Positions 47,401 to 55,805 of a DNA stretch of 64,000 nt are shown here, one piece after another. The stretch spans positions 186,001 to 250,000 of the forward strand of contig CALCBD010000018.1 in assembly GCA_937897985.1 (NCBI GenBank). The letters run 5' to 3'. Positions within the stretch are counted from its first letter, which is position 1, and every line of letters begins with the position of its first letter. Under the pieces are notes generated by a model. That model searched no databases. It was not told the DNA's origin and worked only from the letters and a program-made list of their open reading frames with translations. This DNA is from an uncultured Paludibacter sp. Its GTDB lineage: Bacteria > Bacteroidota > Bacteroidia > Bacteroidales > Paludibacteraceae. The position numbers and the translations under genes are program-made.

Positions 47401-47736
47401 CATCCTACGCTGAATTTTGAGTTTAATAACGACAATAAATTCAGTTGGGCAGGAGGTGCTGCTGATGCAGCCGATGGTTACGGAGGAATGCTTACCGGAC
47501 GTACATGGCGGAATGCAGATTACCTTCGTTTAAAAGAAGTTTACGTAGGTTATAATCTTAAATCGCAAATGCTGAAATATGTATTCGGAATAAACAATCT
47601 GAATATTTACGCAACCGGAAACAATCTGCTCACATTCACAAGTTTGATTGAAGGTGACCCTGAACGTAAAAATTACATGGATGGATTTTATCCGCAAATG
47701 ATAAGTGCTAAATTAGGGTTGAAAGTTTCGTTCTAA
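44497..47736 (+). CDS. SusC/RagA-family TonB-dependent outer-membrane transporter
   Basis: Canonical SusC of the second transporter set. The 1079-residue protein has an extended N-terminal signal (hydrophobic core about 24-40, cleavage near HAQ at 42-44). A carboxypeptidase-regulatory-like domain (about 66-138, KISGTVTDAKGETIPGATV) and VVVGYG (147-152) follow. The plug carries MVDGVERDFSNLDP and LKDASATAVFGAKGANGV. The barrel ends in Phe. No promoter of its own is evident in the 62-bp gap upstream, so it is probably read from the GH2 promoter. The SusD partner follows after 18 bp. Confidence 0.96.
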   Translation: MGNRLIPNYSDRIINSRNAIKILRLSVLSVLIGITAFNAKVHAQKKQTDIRVTQGTTLNDTNKKRKISGTVTDAKGETIPGATVIVTGTNAATITNIDGAFSLDIPSNTTKFTVSYVGYVSKDVELKNQNTFKIVLEEANVAISEVVVVGYGFQKKESVVGAISQVNSETLVKSGNSNVTNALAGKMSGVLTIQQTGQPGQNGSEIIIRGLSSWNGSQPLVMVDGVERDFSNLDPNEINTISVLKDASATAVFGAKGANGVIIVTTKRGTLGKPKLNFSGSTGIEIPTDLPQHISSYTTMSMLNVGYMNKGGDNFQRLIPESALREYQHPSTRLNSLRYPDNNWFDLMTKPFAQNSQANINLSGGTNFVKYFASFGYLHEGDFFDGYNVGFDDTRYKNDRINYRSNLDFHISNSTDLSFNMGGDVQITNAHKASPWKSLYGASPAVYPAYFPEWALEEVPDPDYPNATGIRYADKIGEYFDNPYSLFYSGSFDKTLTSKFFTDLLFNQKLDFITKGLALKAKVSLSTSYQNLALTADYNFPQYRLDYTKIGVAGVNPWFRVGEGNEVYKQQPLDINIGGMQGDYYTDLYYEFAANYNRSFGKHNVTALALINFQEKNKNTEFGYYNAGVVGRATYDYSGRYLLEANVGYTGSERFAPGNRFGLFPSIALGWVVSEEKFFRPLTSVMNKLKLRYSDGLVGSDNAGNRWLYISNYSVSGNYIIEDKAANSVSQWEMAHKRDLGIEMGFFKNKFRLGVDLYDEYRDRMLLTPNTVTFFVGNSFKELNLGKMKKHGFEIDAEYNGTVGKNFEYFIKGNFGFNENRILYKDDLPYAEDYQKQAGKLYGGQLNGVELNGNQYFTSVDDLHLNPTPPLGITASNVGDYQYVDYNGDGAITTADKHPIAGSLYPPVTYSLSAGFSYKNFDFNFMFQGNSGKYVNFNGAFEYEFLKGNIRVHEAQLDYWTPVNPNANHPTLNFEFNNDNKFSWAGGAADAADGYGGMLTGRTWRNADYLRLKEVYVGYNLKSQMLKYVFGINNLNIYATGNNLLTFTSLIEGDPERKNYMDGFYPQMISAKLGLKVSF

Positions 47737-47754
47737 AATAAAAAAAACAGATCA

Positions 47755-49596
47755 ATGAAAAAATATTTTAAAATAATTATCGCATTGAGCATTAGTTCGT
47801 TAATGCTGACATCGTGTTTGGATGATTTTCTGAATGTATCGCCGGAATCCGGTTTAACTGATGAAGAAGTTTTTACCAAGTACGAGAATTTCAGGAAGTT
47901 TTTTGATGTGGTATATTCCGATTACGGAAATTATGCCATTGCAGGAGCTTTTCCTTTACACTGGAGCTACAGCAGCCAGAAATTTTCGCTCGAGAGTTTA
48001 ACAGACATGAGCGATGCCGGACGTTTGCAGGAAAGTCAGAAATACAAACGTGGTAATATGTATCCATCACAATTGATGTACAATTTCAAGGAAAGTTCAT
48101 GGTCGGCACCCGCCGGTGAGTTGTTCGGATGGTTCGAATCTATGTGGAGAGCTACACGTGTTGCCAACATTGCATTGCAGAAAATTGACATGATTCAGAA
48201 TGCCACTCAGGAGCAGAAGGACGATTTACGTGCTCAGGCTTATTTTGTTCGTGGTTTTTGTTTGTTCTCCGTATTCAGAGCCTATGGCCCTATGCCTCAC
48301 GTGACAACTCCACTCGGACCCGACGATCAGTGGGATATTGCCCGTCCATCGAAGTACGAAACTTGTATGGCTGTGGTCGAAGATATGAATTCTGCTATCG
48401 AGTATTACCGCAAAGCCAACAAAATGCGTCGTGATCCGGGACCCGGAGGTGCGCTCCACCTCATCGACCCTGAAATGTTTCGCCCGAGCGGCATGGCTGC
48501 CATGGCACTGAAAGCCCGCGCCCTGCTTTATGCTGCAAGTCCGCTGAACAACGACAAGGGAACCATTGCCTGGGAAGACGCAGCCAAAGCAAACTGGGAA
48601 GCCATCCAGCAGGCACTTACACTCAATTATGAATTGTTACCAATGGATAAATTCAAACAAAATTTTAACGGTAATAAATATTCAAACGAACAACTCTACG
48701 GTTGGTATGCCGGAAAAAACAGTCCGAGTGCAGGTCATACTCAATACCTTTTACCGGGAGTTTTCAACAATAGTCAGTATAATTCGGGTGAATGTCCTAC
48801 TCAGAATACGGTGGATAAATTCGAAACTATTTATGGTGACCCTTTAAATACCGAAGCCGACAGAACAGCTGCCGCCAATGCCGGACATTATAACGAACAG
48901 GATCCCTATACTAACCGCGATCCGCGTCTGACATTCACAATTATCTATAATCAGACTTCTATGCCGGGTAGCTGGCAAAACGGAAAAGCCCAAATCTGGA
49001 TTCAGGGAAATACTTATGGTGAAATTTCAAACCCGAATTTCACAGGATACACTCAAACCGGTTACCTGTCGCGCAAACGCTGGGGTGGTGAAAGCCAGAA
49101 AAACAATGTGAGTGTGGATTATACCGAACCGGTGATCCGTTTGGGTGAATTGTACCTGAACTATGCCGAAGCTGCCAATGAGGCATACGGACCGAACACA
49201 CCTGCTCCGGGTGCTTCACTTTCAGCTGTTCAGGCCATCAACGTCATTCGCAACCGCGCCGGAATGCCCGACGTTCTTCCGCAGTTCACAACCGGTAAAG
49301 AGGTTTTTCGCGACCGAATCAAAAATGAACGTAATGTGGAACTTGCCTTCGAAGGACATTATTTCTACGATATCCGTCGCTGGATGGATGCACCTGCCGT
49401 TTATTCCGGGACTCTTTACGGTATTTCAGTCGAAAAAGTTACAGTTTCGTCCGAATATCCCACCGGATTCAAATATACCCGCGTGCCACTCCCTGCTACC
49501 CGTCAGGTGGCCTGGAAAGAGGGAATGTATTATTTACCGTTTGCTGACAAAGATTATAAGTTAATGAAAAACTTCCAGTTCGGACCGGTTTGGTAA
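47755..49596 (+). CDS. SusD/RagB-family glycan-binding lipoprotein
   Basis: SusD partner of the SusC at 44497. The 613-residue protein has a lipoprotein signal (LMLTSC, Cys near residue 21, then LDDFLNVSPESGLTDEEVF, a typical SusD opening). Other landmarks are LRAQAYFVRGFCLFSVFRAYGPMPHV, LGELYLNYAEAANEAYG, IRNRAGMPDV and KNERNVELAFEGHYFYDIRRWMDAP. The C terminus departs slightly from the usual NPGW ending (NFQFGPVW). The next SusC-like gene follows after 22 bp. Confidence 0.95.
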   Translation: MKKYFKIIIALSISSLMLTSCLDDFLNVSPESGLTDEEVFTKYENFRKFFDVVYSDYGNYAIAGAFPLHWSYSSQKFSLESLTDMSDAGRLQESQKYKRGNMYPSQLMYNFKESSWSAPAGELFGWFESMWRATRVANIALQKIDMIQNATQEQKDDLRAQAYFVRGFCLFSVFRAYGPMPHVTTPLGPDDQWDIARPSKYETCMAVVEDMNSAIEYYRKANKMRRDPGPGGALHLIDPEMFRPSGMAAMALKARALLYAASPLNNDKGTIAWEDAAKANWEAIQQALTLNYELLPMDKFKQNFNGNKYSNEQLYGWYAGKNSPSAGHTQYLLPGVFNNSQYNSGECPTQNTVDKFETIYGDPLNTEADRTAAANAGHYNEQDPYTNRDPRLTFTIIYNQTSMPGSWQNGKAQIWIQGNTYGEISNPNFTGYTQTGYLSRKRWGGESQKNNVSVDYTEPVIRLGELYLNYAEAANEAYGPNTPAPGASLSAVQAINVIRNRAGMPDVLPQFTTGKEVFRDRIKNERNVELAFEGHYFYDIRRWMDAPAVYSGTLYGISVEKVTVSSEYPTGFKYTRVPLPATRQVAWKEGMYYLPFADKDYKLMKNFQFGPVW

Positions 49597-49618
49597 TCAA
49601 TTTTAAATATAAAACACA

Positions 49619-52600
49619 ATGAATAAAATCAATATAATTCATCTAATGATGCGTTTTTGCTTTGTTTGGGTACTGTTAATGCTTACAACAGTAACTGAGG
49701 CACAAAGCAATAAAACCGGCGGTGCGAAAAGACAGTTTAATATTACCATTACCGACGAAAATGGTAAATCACTGCCCAATTCTCAGATTGTTGTAGGCGA
49801 AGGTGAAAAATACATCACCACCAACCAGAACGGTAAAGCGGTTTTCGAAGCCAATATGAACGATTTCGTTAAAATATCGAACCCGGGCTATGAAGAACTG
49901 ATGATTCCTGCCGGAAAAATTGCCGGAAAATCAAAACTGGAACTCAAAAAAACCGTTCTTTTCACTTCTGAATCAGATCAGCTTTCTCTTCCGTTTTTGT
50001 CGGAAAACAAAAGGAATACTACCGGAAGTACTATGGTTATCAGCGGTAAAGAATTGGAAAGATATACCGGTACCGATATCCGCAATGCCTTTACCGGACT
50101 GGCTGCCGGTCTCGAAGTCCGCGAGTTGAACGGATCACCCGGTCTGAATGTCATCGAACGTTACAACAGTAATCCTGAAAAGGTTGATGTGCTGCTTCGC
50201 GGACGTTCACCCATTTATCTGGTGGATGGTATCCCTACCGAAATGACCGAAATGCCACTCGACCCGGGTGAAATTGAATCGGTAACAATTATTAAGGACA
50301 TTGCTGCCAAAGCCATGTACGGACCTGTGGCAGCCGATGGTATTATCTCAATAAAAACATACCGCGGAAAAATTAATGATAAGACAATCAGGGTAAATGC
50401 CGAAAAGGGAACCAGTATGGTGGACCGTATGCCTGCATGGACCAACGGTGCCGATTATGCCCGTCTGAACAACCTGGCAAGAGCAAACAGTGGATTAAAT
50501 CCTCTGTATACCGAAGATGCAATTAAGAAATACGAAAGTAATGATGGGTATAACATGTATTATCCGAGCAATAACTTCAGCAATCAGATGTTTAACAAAT
50601 CAATGGATTATAACCGGCTGAATATGTCGGCATCGGGTGGAAATGAAGGAATTCGCTACTTTAGTTACCTTGGTATCAGCAACGAAGGCGATTTATTCAA
50701 AATTGGCAGTAAAGCCGATTACAACCGCATTGTCAGCCGTTCGAATCTGGATATTAAGATTAACGATCTGTTGAAAGTCCGTTTGGGAATTTATGGTACG
50801 CTGGGAATCCGCCGTTCGCCGGTTTACAGTACAGGCGATGAATATCTTGCATTCAATAATGCAATTGTCGATGCTACACGCATTAAACCTGTTGCTTTTC
50901 CCGTTTATGCCAACAACAGTGCCGCTCTTGAAAAACCTTGGTATGCTGTAACAGCCGACTTTGGAAACAATCCTATCGGTGAGTTGACAGGAAAAGGATA
51001 TAGTTCGGAACAGGCACGTATCGGATCGGGTAATATCGCTTTCGATTTTGATATGTCGCACATTGTGAATGGTTTAACTTCCGAAACATATCTTGGTTTC
51101 AACATTCTGAATCAGGTACGTAAAGGAAAGGTTGAAAATTACACTGCTTATACAGTCACTCCAACGCTGACATCTGCAGGTCAGGATTCGGTGATATTAA
51201 CCAAAGTTCACGATGGTGTGGATCAGGCTGATATGTCGAAATTGTACGATTATTATTTCCAGACTTTTGTAGTGTCGCAAACATTCAGACACAATGCCCG
51301 TATCGGGAAACTTGGTTTACTGAATACGCTGACTTATAATATGTCACGTGCCACCCGCGATGGTTATACCGACGATCAGCGTCAGCAAAGTTTTATCTGG
51401 AGTGGATTACTGAATTACGACAACAGGTTCAGTTTACAGACGGTTGTTGATTATGCCGGAACATACAGCTTTATCAAAGAAAACCGTTATGCATTGTTTC
51501 CAACTATAGGTGCAGGATGGGTTATTTCCGAAGAAAAATTCATGAAGTCGTTGAAATTCATCAATTATCTGAAACTTCGTGCCGAAACGGGCGTACTCGG
51601 ATACGATAATTTTCAGGCACCGTTTTATTACCGCGACAATTATACCACTTCCACCTCAGGAACTTTTGGTCCTTCCACTTCGGGTTGGTTGGGCAGTGCT
51701 ACCGAGACTTCGGTGCCACGCACATCGCTTGCCCGCAGCGGCAATCCTGATTTAAACTGGGAAAAGCGAAGAGAATTTAACTTTGGTATGGATGCTTCGA
51801 TGTTTGCCAATAAACTATATTTTGATTTCAGCTACTACAATCAGTTGCGCGACGGAATCATTTCGCAGGTTGCCAACTCAATTCCTTCAGTTATCGGACT
51901 TGGATCCACCACTCCGAAGCAAAATTTTGAACAAATCAGGTACAAAGGTGTCGAAGCAAGTGTAAAATACAATGATAAAATTGGCAATTTTGAATATACT
52001 TTAGGTGCCAATGCCACTTCTTTTGATGCATTTTACGAAAAAGTGGATGAACCCAATTACCGCAATGCATATCAATCGCTCAAAGGGAAATCAATTTACA
52101 GCTATACCGGTTTGACCTGTATTGGTCGCTACGAAACCGATGCTGAAGCACTGGAAATTCCTTCGCTTTATGATGCTGTTCTTCATGCCGGCGATTTGAA
52201 ATATAAAGATATGAACAATGACAAGGTTATTGATGACAACGACCGCTCGGTAATCGGACATACTGCCCCGCGATTGATTTACTCTTTGAATTTTAATCTG
52301 AAATATAAAGGAATTGAACTTTATGTAATGGGAACAGGTCGTGCTTTTTACGATTTAGCACTTACAAACAGTTATTACTGGAATGGCTGGGGAGATGGAA
52401 ATTACTCTGCGTTTGTCCGCAACAATCTGACAACAGGCGCCTATCCTAAACTTACCTACTACAAAGTTGAAAACAATTTCCGTGGTTCCGATTTTTGGTT
52501 GACCGATGGAAGCTTTTTCAAAATTCAGGATGTTCAGTTGGCTTATAACTTTCCTGAAAAGATGATTCAGAAAGCAAATATCCGCAAATTGACACTGTTC

Positions 52601-52726
52601 GTTAACGGTACAAATCTTTATACCCTCAGTAAAATAAAAGATGTTGATCCTGAATCCATCAATTCGGGTGTTACTTCCTATCCATTGTTTGTGAATGTTA
52701 CAGGCGGTATTAAACTAACTTTTTAA
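49619..52726 (+). CDS. Divergent SusC-like transporter without the VVVGYG segment
   Basis: SusC-family transporter of 1035 residues. After the signal peptide (to about residue 29) a divergent regulatory-like domain (about 38-115, FNITITDENGKSLPNSQIVVGEG) is followed by a linker that lacks VVVGYG. The plug is recognisable (TGTDIRNAFTGLAAGLEV, YLVDGIPTEMTEMPLDPGEIESVTIIKDIAAKAMYGPVAADGIISIKTYRG) but with unusual residues at conserved positions. The barrel is complete and ends in Phe. As with the SusC-like gene at 5650, it is the second transporter of a SusC-SusD-SusC'-SusD' set. How it contacts TonB is unclear. Confidence 0.92.
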   Translation: MNKINIIHLMMRFCFVWVLLMLTTVTEAQSNKTGGAKRQFNITITDENGKSLPNSQIVVGEGEKYITTNQNGKAVFEANMNDFVKISNPGYEELMIPAGKIAGKSKLELKKTVLFTSESDQLSLPFLSENKRNTTGSTMVISGKELERYTGTDIRNAFTGLAAGLEVRELNGSPGLNVIERYNSNPEKVDVLLRGRSPIYLVDGIPTEMTEMPLDPGEIESVTIIKDIAAKAMYGPVAADGIISIKTYRGKINDKTIRVNAEKGTSMVDRMPAWTNGADYARLNNLARANSGLNPLYTEDAIKKYESNDGYNMYYPSNNFSNQMFNKSMDYNRLNMSASGGNEGIRYFSYLGISNEGDLFKIGSKADYNRIVSRSNLDIKINDLLKVRLGIYGTLGIRRSPVYSTGDEYLAFNNAIVDATRIKPVAFPVYANNSAALEKPWYAVTADFGNNPIGELTGKGYSSEQARIGSGNIAFDFDMSHIVNGLTSETYLGFNILNQVRKGKVENYTAYTVTPTLTSAGQDSVILTKVHDGVDQADMSKLYDYYFQTFVVSQTFRHNARIGKLGLLNTLTYNMSRATRDGYTDDQRQQSFIWSGLLNYDNRFSLQTVVDYAGTYSFIKENRYALFPTIGAGWVISEEKFMKSLKFINYLKLRAETGVLGYDNFQAPFYYRDNYTTSTSGTFGPSTSGWLGSATETSVPRTSLARSGNPDLNWEKRREFNFGMDASMFANKLYFDFSYYNQLRDGIISQVANSIPSVIGLGSTTPKQNFEQIRYKGVEASVKYNDKIGNFEYTLGANATSFDAFYEKVDEPNYRNAYQSLKGKSIYSYTGLTCIGRYETDAEALEIPSLYDAVLHAGDLKYKDMNNDKVIDDNDRSVIGHTAPRLIYSLNFNLKYKGIELYVMGTGRAFYDLALTNSYYWNGWGDGNYSAFVRNNLTTGAYPKLTYYKVENNFRGSDFWLTDGSFFKIQDVQLAYNFPEKMIQKANIRKLTLFVNGTNLYTLSKIKDVDPESINSGVTSYPLFVNVTGGIKLTF

Positions 52727-52738
52727 AATATCAGATCA

Positions 52739-54532
52739 ATGAAAAATATAAAATTTGCAATTTCAGGACTCCTGTTATTATTATTCAGTTCATGTTCCGA
52801 TTTTCTGGAGCCATATCCAAACGGTGATATCTCCGGCGATGATATCTGGGAATACCAGGATAAAGTGGCCGGATTGGTCAATCGTTGTTATCAGTTTATG
52901 CCTCAAAATTATAACGATAACGAAGGAGCAATTCTCGATTGTGCGACAGACAATGCTGTATATACAAGCACAACCAACAGTATTTCGAAATTCTCGGTAG
53001 GTACACTTACCACGGGACAGGATATTTTCAGCACTTACTGGACCCGTGATTATCAGGCTATTTACCTGCTGAATACTTTTTTAAAAGACAATAAAGGCTA
53101 CAATACCCGCTATCTGGTAAATGCACATTACAACGATTTGGTTCGTACACGTTTACAGGGTGAAGCTTATGCTCTTCGGGCCTGGTTTCAGTGGGATTTG
53201 CTTCAAAAGTTCGGTGGTAAAGGTATGAACGGACAAATGCTCGGTTTCCCGGTTGTACTTGAACCTCTCGATGCTACCAAAACAGTAAATTTAACCCGTA
53301 ATTCGTACGACGAATGTGTGAAGCAGATTATTGCTGATGCCGATTCTGCCTGCCGGTATCTGCCTCTGGCACACCGCGATGCATTGGTGCCGGTAGCTGC
53401 CGACCGTATTTATGCCGGTAGCAAATACTGGGGACGAATGGACAGAGTTACGATGTTTGCTCTTAAATCGCAATTGTATCTTACTTATGCCAGTCCGCGC
53501 TTTAATCCGGAAAATATTATTGCACGCTGGGATAGCGCAGCTGTGAATGTCAAAAAGGTTATCGATTTTAAACTTACGGTGGATAATATTGCCGGAGGCT
53601 TTGTGAAAACTAATAAAGTGGAATGGTTTAATCCAAATTTCCCGGGCATTGTTTTCTCATCGCGTTATGTCGACAATAGTGAAGCAATGGAACGTATGTT
53701 TTATCCGGGGGGCTTTCAGGGCGACGGAGCAATGGGAGCAACACAGGAACTGGCTGAATCGTTTCCCATGAAAAACGGTTATCCGGTGGATGACCCGCAA
53801 AACAGAGGTGGTTACGATCCTAAAAATCCTTATCTCAACCGTGATCCGCGTTTTTACAGCGCCATTTTTTATAACGGAGCTAAAGCTGTAAAAGAAGGAA
53901 CCACCACTGTAATGTACACATTTGAGAATTACGATGGAGGAAAAGATGCCCGTTTGGCAAAATCGAACAACTCGCGAACCAACTATTATATCAAAAAATT
54001 TGTATATATGGGACTTAACTGGGCCGACAGTCCGGTAAAAAAAGCACAAAAAGCAAAATTCTTTTTCCGTTGGGCACATATTTGTCTTAACTTTGCAGAA
54101 GCAGCCAACCATGTAACCGGACCGGTTAATTCAGCAAAATACGGTTTATCGGCCAAAGATGCTATCAGGGATTTACGTGCCCGCAAAACTTACGATAATG
54201 CAGCCGGCTTAACTACCGATCCTTATCTGGATGAAGTGGCTAATAGCGGAGAGACTGCTTTTGATGCATTGGTTAAGAATGAACGACGTATCGAAACCTG
54301 TTTCGAGGGTATGCGTTTCTACGATTTGCGTCGCTGGACAACTAATATTGCCGATTTGAATAAGGCTGCTCACGGTGTAAATATCATCAAAAATACCGAC
54401 AATACCTTTACTTATTCGAAAGTGGAAGTGGAACAACGCAACTTTAAATCGGCCTATTTGCCGATTCCTTATTCTGAAATCATGAAAATGAGTAATCTCG
54501 TTCAAAACGAAGGCTGGGAAGGCTGGGAATAA
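52739..54532 (+). CDS. SusD/RagB-family glycan-binding lipoprotein
   Basis: SusD partner of the divergent SusC-like protein, 12 bp downstream of it. The 597-residue protein has a lipoprotein signal (LFSSC, then SDFLEPYPNGDISGDDIW). Landmarks are RLQGEAYALRAWFQWDLLQKFGG, RWAHICLNFAEAANHVTG, AIRDLRARKTYDNA, KNERRIETCFEGMRFYDLRRWTT and a YLPIPYSEIMKMSNLVQNEGWEGWE ending. The binding-site aromatic residues cannot be assigned without a structure. The surface glycan-binding lipoprotein gene follows after about 100 bp. Confidence 0.95.
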   Translation: MKNIKFAISGLLLLLFSSCSDFLEPYPNGDISGDDIWEYQDKVAGLVNRCYQFMPQNYNDNEGAILDCATDNAVYTSTTNSISKFSVGTLTTGQDIFSTYWTRDYQAIYLLNTFLKDNKGYNTRYLVNAHYNDLVRTRLQGEAYALRAWFQWDLLQKFGGKGMNGQMLGFPVVLEPLDATKTVNLTRNSYDECVKQIIADADSACRYLPLAHRDALVPVAADRIYAGSKYWGRMDRVTMFALKSQLYLTYASPRFNPENIIARWDSAAVNVKKVIDFKLTVDNIAGGFVKTNKVEWFNPNFPGIVFSSRYVDNSEAMERMFYPGGFQGDGAMGATQELAESFPMKNGYPVDDPQNRGGYDPKNPYLNRDPRFYSAIFYNGAKAVKEGTTTVMYTFENYDGGKDARLAKSNNSRTNYYIKKFVYMGLNWADSPVKKAQKAKFFFRWAHICLNFAEAANHVTGPVNSAKYGLSAKDAIRDLRARKTYDNAAGLTTDPYLDEVANSGETAFDALVKNERRIETCFEGMRFYDLRRWTTNIADLNKAAHGVNIIKNTDNTFTYSKVEVEQRNFKSAYLPIPYSEIMKMSNLVQNEGWEGWE

Positions 54533-54635
54533 TTGATAATTAATAATTAAAGAATTAATAAATGACTCTTAAATTTTTGTTTCATCCTCCTTTTGGGGCT
54601 TGAAGGGCAGAATTAGGGGAAAATACAATTTATAT

Positions 54636-55616
54636 ATGAAAAACTTAATAACCATACTCTTCGTTGCACTCACGCTCACTTCGTGTTACGACGATTATAT
54701 CACCGATTATAAATTCAGCAGTGTTTACTTCACTTATCAGTACGATGTTCGTACTTTTGTGGTGGGCGAAGGCATGAAATTCGACTTTGGTGTGGGACTT
54801 GGTGGCGTTACAAAGAACACAAAACAACGCATTGTCAGCTACGAAATTGATCCGTCACTGATTACCCCCGAAGCGCTTGCAGCCATGAAGGCAAGTTCGC
54901 TCACCTACATCAAAACGGCAACAACTCCGGTTACAGCATTTTCGTTGTTACCTTCGAACTTTTACTCGTTGACCGATGGAGCAAAATTTGTGATTGAAAA
55001 AGGTCAGCAGGTGGGAAGAGTTACCATTCGTCCCGACTCGGCTGCTTTCCTGGCCGACCCGAAAACACTCGATCCGAATTATGTACTTCCGCTTCGTATT
55101 ACCGGTTCTTCAACTGCAGATTCGATTCTTCCGTTGAAAAAAACAACAATTATCGGTGTGAAATACGAAAATATGCTTTTTGGTAATTACTGGCATGGTG
55201 GAAGGGTTATTCGTTATACTCCGGCAAACGTACTGAAAGATACCATTAAGTATTATACAGCTATTCCTCAGGCTGAAAATAAAGTGTGGGTTCTGAAAAC
55301 AGTTGCTCCGTTTCAGCTGACTATAAACGGTTATGCCAATGTGACAAGTACAAAACCAGAACTCAAACTCACGCTCAACAGCGACGGGTCGGTGTCGGTC
55401 GACAGAGCTACAGGTTCAACCTTTGCTTACAGCGCCGAAGGAACTTCAACATTCAACAAGGCAAAACTATTGCAAAACCGCAAAATTTTTCTGAGTTATA
55501 AATATACCGATACGTCAGGTAATATCTGTTATGCCACCGATACACTTACTTTCCGTAACCGTATCCGCGATGGAGTAAACGAGTGGCAGGACGAAAATCC
55601 GGCAAATTATAATTAA
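54636..55616 (+). CDS. SusE-position surface glycan-binding lipoprotein (DUF1735-like)
   Basis: Probable surface glycan-binding protein. The 326-residue protein has a lipoprotein signal (TLTSC, Cys near residue 16, then YDDYITDYKFSSVYF). The N-terminal domain (about 20-170) resembles the DUF1735/BT_3987-type beta-sandwich found after SusD genes (VYFTYQYDVRTFVVGEGMKFDFGVGLGG). The C-terminal half (about 175-320) is another beta-rich domain ending VNEWQDENPANYN, a common ending in such proteins. I chose the ATG at 54636 over an upstream TTG because it directly precedes the lipoprotein signal. It is the last gene of the transporter operon, ending 34 bp before a strong hairpin. Confidence 0.8.
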   Translation: MKNLITILFVALTLTSCYDDYITDYKFSSVYFTYQYDVRTFVVGEGMKFDFGVGLGGVTKNTKQRIVSYEIDPSLITPEALAAMKASSLTYIKTATTPVTAFSLLPSNFYSLTDGAKFVIEKGQQVGRVTIRPDSAAFLADPKTLDPNYVLPLRITGSSTADSILPLKKTTIIGVKYENMLFGNYWHGGRVIRYTPANVLKDTIKYYTAIPQAENKVWVLKTVAPFQLTINGYANVTSTKPELKLTLNSDGSVSVDRATGSTFAYSAEGTSTFNKAKLLQNRKIFLSYKYTDTSGNICYATDTLTFRNRIRDGVNEWQDENPANYN

Positions 55617-55650
55617 CTATACGGTAAAACTTACTGTAAATTCAAATCTG

Positions 55651-55684
55651 ACACATAGTTTTTGATCTGTTAAAAACTATGTGT
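55651..55684 (+). terminator. Hairpin terminator after the second transporter operon
   Basis: ACACATAGTTTTT (55651-55663) and AAAAACTATGTGT (55672-55684) form a perfect 13-bp stem with an 8-nt loop. T residues follow (GTTTTGATTTG). Position and symmetry suit an operon end. Confidence 0.7.
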
Positions 55685-55715
55685 TTTGATTTGTCGTTGC
55701 CAAAATACAGTTACT

Positions 55716-55783
55716 TTATGTACAAATCTGACAAAGAAATGTACGATTCAAACATTTCTGATCCGTTTTTTATATTACTTTTG
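55716..55783 (+). promoter_or_regulatory. Promoter with ATGTAC direct repeats for the second GH50-like gene
   Basis: TTATGTACAA (55716-55725) and AAATGTACGA (55737-55746) are 21 bp apart. The -7 box TACTTTTG (55776-55783) starts 39 nt after the second half-site. The spacing is identical to the other promoters of this kind, but the half-site sequence is different. Confidence 0.6.
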
Positions 55784-55805
55784 ACTCATTCTAATACAAT
55801 CTGTT

